A stretch of 64,000 nucleotides of DNA from CAYJAB01 sp964368305 (GTDB lineage: Bacteria > Bacillota_I > Bacilli_A > Erysipelotrichales > Erysipelotrichaceae), in NCBI GenBank assembly GCA_964368305.1, contig CAYJAB010000001.1, positions 62,001 through 126,000 on the forward strand, in the 5' to 3' direction. Under the pieces are notes generated by a model. It was not told the origin of the DNA. It saw only the letters and a list, made by a program, of their open reading frames with translations, and ran no database searches. A program made the translations under genes and the position numbers. This document shows, in pieces, positions 1 through 8,746 of the stretch (the first letter of the stretch is position 1; every line of letters starts with the position of its first letter).

Positions 1-154
1 AAAGTATAATTATATTCTCATTACAAGTCAATAATAAATAAGCTTTTTTCACATGTTAATAAAAAAAATATGATTTCCTTTAATTGACTCTATTATCAAT
101 CAATTTTTTTTGATACAATTAATGTGATATGTAAAAATGAAAAGAGGTGCACAT

Positions 155-1642
155 ATGAATAACGTTTATTTTGATAATGATAAGTATTTAGCGTTACAAA
201 CTGAGAAGATTTTAGAACGAATTGAATTATTCGACAATAAATTATATTTAGAATTCGGGGGGAAACTATTTGACGATAATCATGCATCTCGTGTCTTACC
301 TGGTTTTTTACCTGATACTAAAATTAAAATGTTATCTCAACTTAAAGAGCATGTGGAGATTTTAATTACAATTAATGCACAAGATATTGAAAAAAATAAA
401 ATGCGTGGTGATATTGGAATTACATACGACCAAGAAGTTTTACGATTAATTGATGCTTATCGTGGTATTGATTTATATGTAGGTGGTGTTGTAATTGGAC
501 AATATTCTCAACAACCTTCTGCAGATGCATTTAAAAATAACTTACAAAAAATGGGTGTTCCTGTTTATTTACATTACCCAATTGTTGGCTATCCAACAAA
601 CTTAGATGCTGTAATTAGTGAGGAAGGATTTGGAAAAAACGATTATGTTAAAACAACACGTCCTTTAGTAATAAGTACAGCACCAGGTCCAGGATCTGGA
701 AAGATGGCGACATGTTTAAGTCAACTTTACCATGACCATAAACACGGTATTAAATCTGGATATTCTAAATTTGAAACGTTCCCTATTTGGAATTTACCTT
801 TAAAACATCCTGTGAATTTAGCATATGAAGCTGCGACTGCAGACTTAAATGATATTAATATGATTGACCCATTCCATATGGAAGCGTATGGTGAAGTCGC
901 AGTTAATTATAACCGTGATGTTGAAGCCTTCCCTGTATTGAATGCAATGTTAAAATCAATTTTAAATGAATCTCCTTATAAATCACCAACAGATATGGGA
1001 GTTAATATGGCTGGATTTTGTTTTATAGATGATGAAGGAATTAAACAAGCGAGCCGTCATGAAATCATTTATCGTTATTACAACACACTTGTATTGATTA
1101 GAAAAGGGCATTTAGATGAATCATGTGCTTCTAAAATTGAATTTTTAATGACACAAGCAGAAGCAACTATAGACCAAAGAAAAGCAATTGCTGCTGCAAC
1201 TTTAAAGGCAGAAGAGACAAATGCTCCTGCTGTCGCAATTGAGCTTGAAGATGGAACAATTGTTACTGGTAAAACCTCTAAATTATTCGGTGCTTGTGCA
1301 TCTTGTCTTTTAAACACATTAAAAGTACTTGCTAATATAAGTGACCGCTTCCCATTGATTTCTCATAAAGTAATTGAACCTATTCAAACTTTAAAAGTAG
1401 ATATGCTTGGAAATAACAATCCTCGTTTACATTCTGATGAGATGTTGATTATGCTATCTGTTGCTGCAAGCACAAATCCTGCTGCAGAACTCGCCATTCA
1501 ACAACTTAAAAATCTTAAAGGCGCAAGAGTTCATTCTACTGTAATTTTATCTTATGTGGATGAAGAAATATTTAAAAAACTTGGAATGACCGTTACAATG
1601 ACACCGGTCTATCATACAAAAAAGTTATATCATAAAAAATAA
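155..1642 (+). CDS. DUF1846 (UPF0371) family protein
   Basis: Full-length member of the DUF1846/UPF0371 family (about 495 residues), a conserved bacterial family without a settled enzymatic role. The family assignment rests on overall sequence, including the glycine-rich STAPGPGSGKM segment near residue 180, which resembles a nucleotide-binding loop, and the conserved DMGVNMAGFCFIDD stretch in the middle. An upstream ATG at 137 is in frame, but AGAGGTG at 144-150 sits properly before the ATG at 155, so 155 is preferred. It is one of few rightward genes on this arm and converges on lemA, sharing a bidirectional terminator. Function cannot be stated from sequence. Confidence 0.85.
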   Translation: MNNVYFDNDKYLALQTEKILERIELFDNKLYLEFGGKLFDDNHASRVLPGFLPDTKIKMLSQLKEHVEILITINAQDIEKNKMRGDIGITYDQEVLRLIDAYRGIDLYVGGVVIGQYSQQPSADAFKNNLQKMGVPVYLHYPIVGYPTNLDAVISEEGFGKNDYVKTTRPLVISTAPGPGSGKMATCLSQLYHDHKHGIKSGYSKFETFPIWNLPLKHPVNLAYEAATADLNDINMIDPFHMEAYGEVAVNYNRDVEAFPVLNAMLKSILNESPYKSPTDMGVNMAGFCFIDDEGIKQASRHEIIYRYYNTLVLIRKGHLDESCASKIEFLMTQAEATIDQRKAIAAATLKAEETNAPAVAIELEDGTIVTGKTSKLFGACASCLLNTLKVLANISDRFPLISHKVIEPIQTLKVDMLGNNNPRLHSDEMLIMLSVAASTNPAAELAIQQLKNLKGARVHSTVILSYVDEEIFKKLGMTVTMTPVYHTKKLYHKK

Positions 1643-1666
1643 AAAGCTGGAATTTCCAGCTTTTTT
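1641..1666. terminator. Bidirectional terminator between DUF1846 gene and lemA
   Basis: Hairpin AAAAAGCTGGAA/TTTCCAGCTTTTT with A-tract on one side and T-tract on the other, placed between two convergent genes; it overlaps the lemA stop codon. Confidence 0.8.
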
Positions 1667-2168
1667 AATTTATCTCTTTTTTAAAGAATTCATATTCTGT
1701 ATATCCAAGTTGGCTTACAATAATTGAATTTGGAAATACTTTTATTGAAGTGTTAAACTCAGTTACATTTGAATTATAAAATCTTCTAGATGCTGATAGC
1801 TGATCTTCACACTCCACCATACTATCCTGTAGCTTCATAAATACAGCACTTGCTTTTAAATCTGGATATTCTTCTTTTAATACCATTAAACGTGACAATG
1901 TTTGATTTTGCTCATCTACATATTGTTGTGCATCCTGTGCTGTTTGTAATTTTCTTTTTTCTACGACAGCCATCAATGTTTCTTTCTCATGCTTTGCATA
2001 GCCTTTTGTGACTTCAACCATATTTTGAATCAAATCATATCTTCTTTGTAGCGATACATCGATTCCAGAAAAACTCTCTTTAACTTTATTATTTTTCTTT
2101 ACAAGGCTATTGTAGACAATAATCATCCAAAGCACTACAACTACAATCCCAATTAATATAAATTCCAT
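1665..2168 (-). CDS. lemA: LemA family protein
   Basis: Membrane-anchored LemA family protein of 167 residues. One N-terminal transmembrane helix (about residues 2-19) is followed by a long helical domain containing the typical NNKVKESFSGIDVSLQRRYDLIQNMVE signature of the family. LemA proteins are exported helical bundles of unclear role; the N-terminus is expected to be outside or in the membrane. It lies 27 bp downstream of a DUF3137 gene, a pairing that recurs in bacteria and suggests a joint envelope role (inference). Confidence 0.9.
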   Translation of the reverse strand: MEFILIGIVVVVLWMIIVYNSLVKKNNKVKESFSGIDVSLQRRYDLIQNMVEVTKGYAKHEKETLMAVVEKRKLQTAQDAQQYVDEQNQTLSRLMVLKEEYPDLKASAVFMKLQDSMVECEDQLSASRRFYNSNVTEFNTSIKVFPNSIIVSQLGYTEYEFFKKEIN

Positions 2169-2195
2169 ATTTACTCCTTTGTTTTCTTAACTTTT

Positions 2196-3050
2196 CTACT
2201 TGTTTGTTTTTATTTCTAAATGATCTATGATTTTAGTAATATCATCTATTCCTTCTACAAACTTTTCAATTTCTTCTCTATTTAGTTTTGTCCACACTTT
2301 TGGTTCAAAATGATCACTTCCATCATTGATCGCTATATGAATTTTATTATCCATAAATCCAAATGCGATCGTTCCATCGTATTTCGTTTCAAGTTGCAAT
2401 AATTTTTCCATTCTTTTTGGCGATAAAACATAAAATGCTTCCTGGCCATTGTTTGTAAGTGTTAGAAATTTTTTGTTAAATAAAATACTTTCGAGTTCTA
2501 TTTTCTCCATATCCGTAAACCATCCAACATGTAATTTAAATGTTGCTTCTCTTACAACTGTACGATTTTTTACCTCTGTATCCAAATCAATGGTATACCA
2601 TCTTCCTTTAAATAAAGTCGTTGTAGTTGTGGTTTTTCCATTAGATGTAACTTGTTGAATTAGGACATCACTTTGATGAAAGAAAACCCCATTATATTTT
2701 CCGGAAATAAAATCATTTGAATAAAAACGATTTCCCATTGAAACTACGCCTGTATTCTTTATGTACTCATTTGATAAACCAAGATTTGGATTGTATTCAA
2801 GTTCGTCAATCACTTCCATTAATTTACCTTCTATGAATGTTTTCTTATAAAGTAATTTATATTCCTTTGAATCTTTTTCTATTTTATACGCTTGAAAAAT
2901 AAAACACCCCATCCCAACAATCACAATTGGTATTGCAACTTCTATAAACAAAATAAAACAAATCATTGTAAGCAATAGTGTGAGTATTAGTAGGATTGTT
3001 TTTGTTTTAACTTTATTTCGTAGTGCTTCTAATTTATTATATGTCTCCAT
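2196..3050 (-). CDS. DUF3137-like membrane protein, lemA partner
   Basis: About 284 residues with two adjacent transmembrane helices near the N-terminus (roughly residues 20-55) and a soluble C-terminal domain. Position directly upstream of lemA and the overall layout (two helices, then a domain with a Gly-Arg-Trp-Tyr segment) match DUF3137 proteins, but I recognise it by layout and context more than by motif. The first ATG (3062) has no Shine-Dalgarno; GGAG lies seven bases before the ATG at 3050, so 3050 is chosen. Likely co-transcribed with lemA. Function unknown. Confidence 0.65.
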   Translation of the reverse strand: METYNKLEALRNKVKTKTILLILTLLLTMICFILFIEVAIPIVIVGMGCFIFQAYKIEKDSKEYKLLYKKTFIEGKLMEVIDELEYNPNLGLSNEYIKNTGVVSMGNRFYSNDFISGKYNGVFFHQSDVLIQQVTSNGKTTTTTTLFKGRWYTIDLDTEVKNRTVVREATFKLHVGWFTDMEKIELESILFNKKFLTLTNNGQEAFYVLSPKRMEKLLQLETKYDGTIAFGFMDNKIHIAINDGSDHFEPKVWTKLNREEIEKFVEGIDDITKIIDHLEIKTNK

Positions 3051-3072
3051 TTTTTTCTCCATCTGTACTAAT

Positions 3073-3097
3073 AAAAAAGGATTTTACATCCTTTTTT
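3073..3097 (-). terminator. Terminator after darA
   Basis: Hairpin AAAAAAGGAT-TTTAC-ATCCTTTTTT overlapping the darA stop codon and ending the darA transcript before the DUF3137-lemA pair. Confidence 0.75.
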
Positions 3098-3419
3098 ATA
3101 ACTTCATAAACTGTGCAACATCCATTACAAAGATTGTAGCACCCCCAACTTGTACTTCTACAGGGAAAGATGCATATCTTCCAATATCATATGACGCTGT
3201 AGATGGAACGACTTCCGTTCTACGTTTACTTTCATTTCCAATTGTATTGATTGCTTCTTCCACTTTTTCATCGTCTGTCCCAACAATTAATGTTGTATTT
3301 CCAGCTCTTAAAAACCCACCTGTAGTCGCTAATCTTGTTACTTGGAAGTTTGCTTTTGTTAAAGCAGTTACCACACTTGAACTATCATCATTAGAGACAA
3401 TTGCTAAAATTAATTTCAT
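3096..3419 (-). CDS. darA: Cyclic di-AMP receptor, PII-like
   Basis: A 107-residue PII-like signalling protein of the DarA/PstA (YaaQ, DUF970) family, which binds cyclic di-AMP as a trimer in the cytoplasm. The family ATTGGFLRAGNTTL segment is intact. Ligand-contact positions known from the Staphylococcus aureus protein are kept: Asn24, Thr28, Phe36, Leu37, Asn41, Gly47; the Arg26 of that protein is Gln here. The VEVGGATVFVM-type C-terminal strand is also present (VEVQVGGATIFVM). A strong SD (GGGAGGACGTT) precedes the ATG. It is monocistronic, followed by its own terminator. Its downstream partner is unknown in the family. Confidence 0.93.
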   Translation of the reverse strand: MKLILAIVSNDDSSSVVTALTKANFQVTRLATTGGFLRAGNTTLIVGTDDEKVEEAINTIGNESKRRTEVVPSTASYDIGRYASFPVEVQVGGATIFVMDVAQFMKL

Positions 3420-3476
3420 ATAACGTCCTCCCTATTTTCTATATTATATCATTTATTTTATAGGTTTGTTTATTAA

Positions 3477-4628
3477 TTATGAATTTAACTTAATCTCAAA
3501 TAAATCACGATCAAAGTTTGTTAAAAACTCTGCGCCTGTTTCAGTTACCAATATCATATCTTCCACACGTACATAACATTCACCATCAAACATCATCTTT
3601 GGCTCACTGCAAAAAACCATCCCTGGTCTTAAGATTGCATCTGTTGCACGATTTAACATTGGATGTTCATGACAGTCAATTCCAATTTGATGTCCCAACA
3701 TTCCTCTTTCTTGGTGTAAAAGTACATCTTGATGCCCTAATCTTGCGACTTCTTCTTTTACTAAGTCAAATAACTCATTCACATTTGTTTTGTTTGGCAC
3801 AATTTTACTTACCATATATACTTGTCCTGCTTGCAGTGCTTTATATCCTTCACGTACTTTTTCGCTCGCTTCACCAATATAAACAGATCTTCCCCAGTCA
3901 GAACAATATCCTTTATCTAAGTATCCTACATCAAACGCAATCCCTGTATTCTGTTTTAAAACAGAATCTCTTGGAAATAGGAAGTTTTCTTCTTTTGTAA
4001 ATGTGCCTTTTGTCTTAAATCCTGCTGTATGTGGAAATGATAAATCATCTAGATTATGATCTATTGCATATTGCATCAACATTTGTTCTGCATCTAGTTG
4101 TGTCATTCCTAATTTCAAATTTTTCACAAGGTGCATGACTGCATCGTCTGTAAATTTCGCCATTTTTCTTAATTGTGCGATTTCTTCTTCATCTTTAATA
4201 CTTCTCATTTCTGCCAATAAAAGTTCTGCATCCACAGTCGTTATTGTTTCATTTACTTCTTTTAATGTTTCTTTGATCCACTCATGACAATCATATCCGA
4301 TTCCAATTTTCTTTTCATTGATTACAGTTGAGATTGTATCTGCCATTTGATCTACATATGACACTAATAAATGCTCTTTATTAAAATGCTTTGCAACGCT
4401 AGGTATACTTACAACTGTAAACTCTCCTTTTGTATTTAAATATAAAACACATTCAGGTAATGTTTTCGCAGAAAACTGCCCCATAATATTGTTTTCACAT
4501 ACACGTTGCCAATGATAATCTGTTGCGTTTGTTAGATACTGAAAATTAGCTCCTGTTGCATATAATAAACCTTCTAAATTTTCTTCTTTCATTTTTTTAA
4601 TACATGATTCTATTCTTTTTTTGTGCAT
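3477..4628 (-). CDS. M24 family metallopeptidase (Xaa-Pro peptidase-like)
   Basis: A 383-residue two-domain protein: a creatinase-type N-terminal domain (about 1-140) and a pita-bread M24 catalytic domain. The five metal ligands are all visible: Asp233, Asp244, His313 (in GHQIGID), Glu342 (CSEPKM) and Glu356 (VRVEDM), so an active dinuclear metallopeptidase is expected, probably an Xaa-Pro dipeptidase or aminopeptidase releasing N-terminal residues before proline. No signal peptide, hence cytoplasmic. AAGGGGG precedes the ATG. Substrate is inferred from family only; M24 also includes creatinase-like non-peptidases. Confidence 0.85.
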   Translation of the reverse strand: MHKKRIESCIKKMKEENLEGLLYATGANFQYLTNATDYHWQRVCENNIMGQFSAKTLPECVLYLNTKGEFTVVSIPSVAKHFNKEHLLVSYVDQMADTISTVINEKKIGIGYDCHEWIKETLKEVNETITTVDAELLLAEMRSIKDEEEIAQLRKMAKFTDDAVMHLVKNLKLGMTQLDAEQMLMQYAIDHNLDDLSFPHTAGFKTKGTFTKEENFLFPRDSVLKQNTGIAFDVGYLDKGYCSDWGRSVYIGEASEKVREGYKALQAGQVYMVSKIVPNKTNVNELFDLVKEEVARLGHQDVLLHQERGMLGHQIGIDCHEHPMLNRATDAILRPGMVFCSEPKMMFDGECYVRVEDMILVTETGAEFLTNFDRDLFEIKLNS

Positions 4629-4704
4629 AAATATACCCCCTTTTTGTATTCTAACATATTTCTTATTTTTATGAAATAAACTTGTAACAAAATGAAAATA
4701 AATG

Positions 4705-4728
4705 AAAAAACTGTATTTCTACAGTTTT
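4705..4728 (-). terminator. Terminator of SPFH-RHH operon
   Basis: Hairpin AAAACTGTA-TTTC-TACAGTTTT followed by A/T-rich tract on the - strand, overlapping the end of the small ribbon-helix-helix gene. Confidence 0.75.
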
Positions 4729-4921
4729 ATTCAATATCTAATTCAATTGGTTCATCTATTGTCTCTGAAACATATTTACCATCTTTTTTTCTTTGTTTGA
4801 CACATTCCGTTAGTAAATATTCAATTTGACCATTGATTGATCTAAAGTCATCTTGTGCCCATGCATTTAACTCTGAAAACAATTTTGCGGATATTCTAAG
4901 TGGAATTTGTTTCTTTTCCAC
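4727..4921 (-). CDS. Small Arc-like ribbon-helix-helix protein
   Basis: A 64-residue protein with the pattern of an Arc/MetJ-type DNA-binding fold: a basic beta strand (KKQIPLRIS) followed by two helices (KLFSELNAWAQDD and SINGQIEYLLTECVKQRKK). Such proteins bind DNA as dimers of dimers. It starts at GTG four bases after the stop of the SPFH gene; AGGAAG lies upstream. Because it is cotranscribed with the SPFH gene, it may autoregulate the operon through the repeated TATGATATCA boxes at 5941-5961 (inference). No toxin-like partner is seen, so an antitoxin role is less likely. Confidence 0.75.
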   Translation of the reverse strand: MEKKQIPLRISAKLFSELNAWAQDDFRSINGQIEYLLTECVKQRKKDGKYVSETIDEPIELDIE

Positions 4922-4924
4922 TGA

Positions 4925-5926
4925 TTAATATAAACTTCCTGAATTCACGATTGGTTGGGCATCTTTGTTTCCACATAATACGACAAGTAAGTTTGAAACC
5001 ATCGCCGCTTTACGCTCTTCATCTAGTTGAACTTTATTGTTTTTCTCAAGTTGTTCAAGTGCCATTTCAACCATTCCAACAGCACCTTCCACAATCATTT
5101 TTCTTGCATCGATAATTGCTGAAGCTTGTTGACGTTGCAACATTGCAGATGCAATTTCTGGTGCATAAGCTAAGAATGTAATTTTTGCTTCAATTACTTC
5201 AATCCCTGCAAAACTTACTTTACTTTGAATTTCATCCTTGATTTGTTGAGCAACGATTGTACTTGAACCTCTTAGTGACCCTTCATCTGGTTCACCATCT
5301 CCTGTTGTGTCCACTCCTTTAGCAACATCATATGGATATGTACGCACAATATTTCTTAACGCTGCATCACATTGTAGTGATAAGAATTCTTTATAATTGT
5401 CTACCGCAAACACTGCTTTTGCTGTATCTTCAACTCTCCAAATCACCGCAATCGCAATTTCAATTGGATTTCCTAAGCAATCATTGATTTTTTGTACATT
5501 ATTATTTAATGTCATTGATTTCAATGAAATGTGTTTATCTAAGTTCATATGTACTGTTACATCTTCTGTAGTGATCAATTTTGATTTTTTTGTATTCACA
5601 TCCCCACTTTGTCTTAGTGATGTATCTGCTGCAGGATTTACTGCTTGTGAAAATGGATTTACATAATAAAATCCATCTGATTTTATTGTACCTGTATATT
5701 TACCGAATAAAGTAAGCACCAAAGCCTCTTGTGGTTTAACTACCTTTAATCCAGCGAAGTTAATGATACTTCCTACAAATACTATGATCGATCCAATTAT
5801 TACGATAATTGATACATTATAATTTGTAACTTCATTGATAAATGTTGCGATTGCCCCAAATATCAATGCAATATTTAAAAGTAATACGAATAATCCGTTT
5901 ATTGGTTTTATAATTTTTTCTTGCAT
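4925..5926 (-). CDS. SPFH/Band 7 domain membrane protein
   Basis: A 333-residue protein with two N-terminal hydrophobic helices (about residues 10-35 and 40-58) and an SPFH (stomatin/prohibitin/flotillin) domain (about 60-260), ending in a helical coiled region with the repeated Ala/Glu-rich pattern of flotillin-like proteins. It carries the VKPQEALVLTLFGKYTGTI segment typical of this bacterial subgroup and an acidic loop DTTGDGEPDE before SLRGSS. Such proteins oligomerise on the membrane and scaffold other complexes. Downstream is a tiny RHH gene in the same operon; a TTGACA/CATAAT promoter lies upstream. SD AGGAGG precedes ATG. Confidence 0.88.
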   Translation of the reverse strand: MQEKIIKPINGLFVLLLNIALIFGAIATFINEVTNYNVSIIVIIGSIIVFVGSIINFAGLKVVKPQEALVLTLFGKYTGTIKSDGFYYVNPFSQAVNPAADTSLRQSGDVNTKKSKLITTEDVTVHMNLDKHISLKSMTLNNNVQKINDCLGNPIEIAIAVIWRVEDTAKAVFAVDNYKEFLSLQCDAALRNIVRTYPYDVAKGVDTTGDGEPDEGSLRGSSTIVAQQIKDEIQSKVSFAGIEVIEAKITFLAYAPEIASAMLQRQQASAIIDARKMIVEGAVGMVEMALEQLEKNNKVQLDEERKAAMVSNLLVVLCGNKDAQPIVNSGSLY

Positions 5927-5940
5927 ATGAATGCCTCCTG

Positions 5941-5961
5941 TATGATATCATTATGATATCA
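5941..5961. promoter_or_regulatory. Tandem TATGATATCA operator-like repeats
   Basis: Two identical 10-bp boxes TATGATATCA (5941-5950 and 5952-5961), each containing the palindrome TGATATCA, centred 11 bp apart (one helical turn). They overlap the -10 of the SPFH promoter. Spacing and placement fit a ribbon-helix-helix repressor, and one is encoded at the end of the same operon. Confidence 0.55.
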
Positions 5962-5978
5962 AAAACATATTATGTCAA
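5950..5978 (-). promoter_or_regulatory. Promoter of SPFH-RHH operon
   Basis: On the - strand: TTGACA (5973-5978), 17-bp spacer, CATAAT (5950-5955), just upstream of the SD and ATG of the SPFH gene. Confidence 0.7.
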
Positions 5979-5984
5979 GAAAAA

Positions 5985-6008
5985 AAAGAAACATTTCTGT
6001 TTCTTTCT
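5985..6008 (-). terminator. Terminator after ychF
   Basis: Hairpin AAAGAAACA-TTTC-TGTTTCTTT with a run of T on the - strand (eight A at 5980-5988 on the + strand), overlapping the ychF stop. Confidence 0.65.
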
Positions 6009-7107
6009 ATACATTAAATCTGAAATGTAGTACATCTCCGTCTTTTACTAAATACTCTTTTCCTTCAAGTCTAAGTTTACCTGCTTCTTTTAATGCGACC
6101 TCTGTTTTATAAACTACGATATCATCAAATGCATATGTTTCTGCGCGAATAAATCCTTTTTGGAAATCTGTATGGATAACTCCTGCACATTCAGGTGCTT
6201 TCATTCCTTTTGTGAATGTCCATGCACGGCATTCTTGAACACCTGCCGTTAAGAATGTACATAAATCAAGTGTCGTGTATGCTGTTTTAATAATAATATC
6301 CAATCCACTTTCCTTAATTCCTAATTCCTCCAAGAACATTTGTTTTTCTTCTTTTGATAATGATGATAATTCTTCTTCAATTTTTGCACAAACAGGAATC
6401 ACTTGATTGTTTTCTGATTTTGCGAATTCACATACTTTTAAATAATGTTCATTTTTTGCAGGATCAATGATTTCCTCTTCAGACATATTCGCAATATAAA
6501 TAACTGGTTTACTAGATAATAATTGATATAAATCTACATACGCTTGTTCTTCTTTTGTGAATTCTAAACTACGTACTGGTTTACCTTCTAGTAACACTTC
6601 ATTGATTTTTTTAAGTAACACTTGCTCAAAAAGCGCTTCTTTATCTTTTTGTGCTGCTTTTCTTACTACTTTACTTAATCTATTTTCAACCGATTGTTGG
6701 TCTGCAATAATTAATTCTAAATTAATTATTTCAATATCACGAATTGGGTCAACTGATCCTTCTACATGTGTAATATCTTGGCTATCAAAACATCTAACAA
6801 CATGACATATTGCATCTACTTCTCTAATATGAGATAAAAATTGATTTCCTAACCCTTCTCCTTTACTTGCCCCTTTTACAAGACCTGCGATATCAGTAAA
6901 TTCAAAAGTTGTATAAATTGACTTTTTTGTCTTAAATAAATCCGCAAGCATATCAACTCTTTCATCCGGTACTTCTACTACTCCAACATTTGGTTGAATC
7001 GTCGCAAATGGATAATTTGCGGCTTCTACTTGTGATTTTGTAATCGCGTTAAATAACGTTGATTTTCCTACGTTTGGTAATCCTACTATTCCTGCTGTTA
7101 ATGCCAT
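6007..7107 (-). CDS. ychF: Redox-regulated ATPase YchF (Obg-like)
   Basis: Full-length (366 residues) YchF/OLA1-type P-loop NTPase of the Obg family. G1 loop GLPNVGKST is at residues 8-16, followed by switch regions (TTFEFTDIAGLVKGASKGEGLGNQFLSHI split over G2/G3), a coiled-coil insert, the NMSEEE nucleotide-specificity region (instead of NKxD, consistent with ATP preference) and a C-terminal TGS domain ending KDGDVLHFRFNV. YchF associates with ribosomes and is linked to stress responses. It has its own promoter (TTGATA-17-TAGAAT) and terminator. Confidence 0.97.
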   Translation of the reverse strand: MALTAGIVGLPNVGKSTLFNAITKSQVEAANYPFATIQPNVGVVEVPDERVDMLADLFKTKKSIYTTFEFTDIAGLVKGASKGEGLGNQFLSHIREVDAICHVVRCFDSQDITHVEGSVDPIRDIEIINLELIIADQQSVENRLSKVVRKAAQKDKEALFEQVLLKKINEVLLEGKPVRSLEFTKEEQAYVDLYQLLSSKPVIYIANMSEEEIIDPAKNEHYLKVCEFAKSENNQVIPVCAKIEEELSSLSKEEKQMFLEELGIKESGLDIIIKTAYTTLDLCTFLTAGVQECRAWTFTKGMKAPECAGVIHTDFQKGFIRAETYAFDDIVVYKTEVALKEAGKLRLEGKEYLVKDGDVLHFRFNV

Positions 7108-7135
7108 ATTTTTTTCTCCAATTCTAACTTTGTAT

Positions 7136-7164
7136 ATTCTATCTTAATTCTTTTTTAATATCAA
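7136..7164 (-). promoter_or_regulatory. Promoter of ychF
   Basis: On the - strand TTGATA (7159-7164), 17-bp spacer, TAGAAT (7136-7141), 30 bases before the ychF start. Confidence 0.6.
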
Positions 7165-7177
7165 GTAAATAAAAGCG

Positions 7178-7384
7178 TTACTCCGGTTTTGCTTTTTCCA
7201 CAATCTTCTTTAATTTTTTTTCAAAATCTGGTCTTTCAAACATAATATTGTTTCCACATCCTAAACATTTTATTTTAATATCTACACCCATTCTAATGAT
7301 TTTCCATTGTTTTGATTTTTTACATGGATGATCCTTTTTCATTTCTACAATATCGTTTAATCCATATTCTAATTTATTACTCAT
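7178..7384 (-). CDS. DUF951 family protein
   Basis: A 68-residue DUF951 protein, a conserved small Bacillota family of unknown role. Its one Cys-rich element is CLGCG near residue 42, plus Cys21, suggesting a possible zinc knuckle. The start overlaps the folD stop by 8 bp, so it is translated with folD; in many Bacillota DUF951 genes sit close to ychF, as here. SD GAGGGAAG precedes the ATG. Confidence 0.85.
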   Translation of the reverse strand: MSNKLEYGLNDIVEMKKDHPCKKSKQWKIIRMGVDIKIKCLGCGNNIMFERPDFEKKLKKIVEKAKPE

Positions 7385-8231
7385 ACACTTCCCTCTTTAC
7401 ATATGCTTTATATGTATTCTTCAATAACATTGTAATTGTCATTGGACCGACTCCTTTTGGTACAGCACTCACCATACTGCATTTATCTAAGACATCTTGT
7501 GTATCTACATCTCCTACAAGTTTACCCTCTAATCGATTAATCCCTACATCAATGATGACTGCATTTTCTTTTATCCATTCTTTTTTGACCATATGTGCAC
7601 ACCCTACCGCAACAATCAGTGCATCTGCTTGGCTTGTGATTGACTTAATGTTATTTGTTTTTGAATGACAAACTGTCACTGTAGCATCGTGGTTTAGTAA
7701 AAGCTGCGCAATTGGTTTTCCAACCAATTGACTTCGTCCAATAACAACAATATTCTTTCCTGCTACATCATACTTAACATCCTCCAATAAACACATGATT
7801 CCCGCAGGTGTACATGGCACAAAACAATCTAAACCTCTTTGTAATTGTCCAATATTCACACTACTGAATCCATCTACATCTTTTTCAATAGAAATTGTAT
7901 CAATGATTTCTTCTTTGTTTAGATGCTTTGGAACTGGAAGTTGTACTAAAATGCCATCCACTGTTTCATCCATATTTAATTTTTCAATAATTTCAATGAC
8001 TTCTTTTTGACTACTGTTTTTATCTAAAAGAAATACTTCTGAAATAATACCCACTTCTGCGCATGCTTTTTGTTTACCTTTCACATAGGTATGACTTGCT
8101 GGATCCTCTCCAATCAATACAACGGATAGTTTAGGTAATCTTTTATTTTCATCTTTTAATCGATTGATATCTTCTTTTAGTTTCTCTTTGATACTAAAAC
8201 TTAACTCTGTTCCATATATTATTTTTCCCAT
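7377..8231 (-). CDS. folD: Bifunctional methylene-THF dehydrogenase/cyclohydrolase
   Basis: FolD (284 residues) interconverts 5,10-methylene-, methenyl- and 10-formyl-tetrahydrofolate in the cytoplasm. Signatures present: the catalytic SHTYVKGKQKACAEVGI segment with the YxxxK pair (Tyr50/Lys54 region), the DGILVQLPVPKH motif, the CTPAGIM active-site element and the Rossmann GRSQLVGKPIAQLL loop, and C-terminal PKGVGPMTITMLL. Works with fhs at 24.8 kb to feed one-carbon units from formate. Overlaps dtd by 1 bp and DUF951 by 8 bp, indicating an operon dtd-folD-DUF951. Confidence 0.97.
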   Translation of the reverse strand: MGKIIYGTELSFSIKEKLKEDINRLKDENKRLPKLSVVLIGEDPASHTYVKGKQKACAEVGIISEVFLLDKNSSQKEVIEIIEKLNMDETVDGILVQLPVPKHLNKEEIIDTISIEKDVDGFSSVNIGQLQRGLDCFVPCTPAGIMCLLEDVKYDVAGKNIVVIGRSQLVGKPIAQLLLNHDATVTVCHSKTNNIKSITSQADALIVAVGCAHMVKKEWIKENAVIIDVGINRLEGKLVGDVDTQDVLDKCSMVSAVPKGVGPMTITMLLKNTYKAYVKREVYE

Positions 8232-8677
8232 TATAAATCCTCACTATCTAATATGATTGTCACAGGACCATCATTGATTAAACATACTTTCATATCTTCT
8301 TTAAACACACCTTTTTTTACTTTTACAGACTGGTTTATTAAATACGTATTAAAAACCTCGTATAGTTCATTTGCGATATCAGGTTTTGCAGCCAAAGAAA
8401 ATCCTGGTCTTCTCCCTTTTTTACAATCTGCATAAAGCGTAAATTGTGATACAGATAATACCTCTTTATGATTGTCCATTAATGATAAATTCATTTTATT
8501 GTTTTCATCTTCAAATATACGCAACTCAATCATTTTCTTTGCGACTTTCTCTACAATCTCTTTTGTATCTGTATGTGATATTCCTACAAGCGCTAATAGC
8601 CCTTCCTTAATTTCACTAAATAGTTTACCATCTATTGTTACAGAGGCTTCTTTTACTCTTTGTATTACGACTCTCAT
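8231..8677 (-). CDS. dtd: D-aminoacyl-tRNA deacylase
   Basis: Full-length (148 residues) DTD, which hydrolyses D-amino acids (and glycine) from mischarged tRNA. The family SQFTLYADCKKGRRPGF motif is complete, and the C-terminal NDGPVTIILDS carries the cross-subunit Gly-cisPro motif. First gene of a tight operon with folD. It diverges from rarA; the 69-bp spacer must hold both promoters. Confidence 0.96.
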   Translation of the reverse strand: MRVVIQRVKEASVTIDGKLFSEIKEGLLALVGISHTDTKEIVEKVAKKMIELRIFEDENNKMNLSLMDNHKEVLSVSQFTLYADCKKGRRPGFSLAAKPDIANELYEVFNTYLINQSVKVKKGVFKEDMKVCLINDGPVTIILDSEDL

Positions 8678-8746
8678 TCAATCACCTCATCATTACTATT
8701 TTACTATGAATGAAACAATGTTAAAATAGTAGAAAGGAGATTTTTT

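Noticed and set aside
1..136. Promoter for the DUF1846 gene
   Set aside because: TTGACT (84-89) and TACAAT (114-119) are 24 bp apart, too far; no good -35/-10 pair could be fixed.
2449..2658. Open frames opposite real genes (for example the + strand frame here and many similar ones)
   Set aside because: They lie wholly inside well-supported genes on the other strand, lack SD signals and show biased residue composition.
4727..5926. SPFH-RHH pair as a toxin-antitoxin system
   Set aside because: The SPFH protein is full length and membrane-anchored, with no toxin-like features; only the RHH fold resembles antitoxins.
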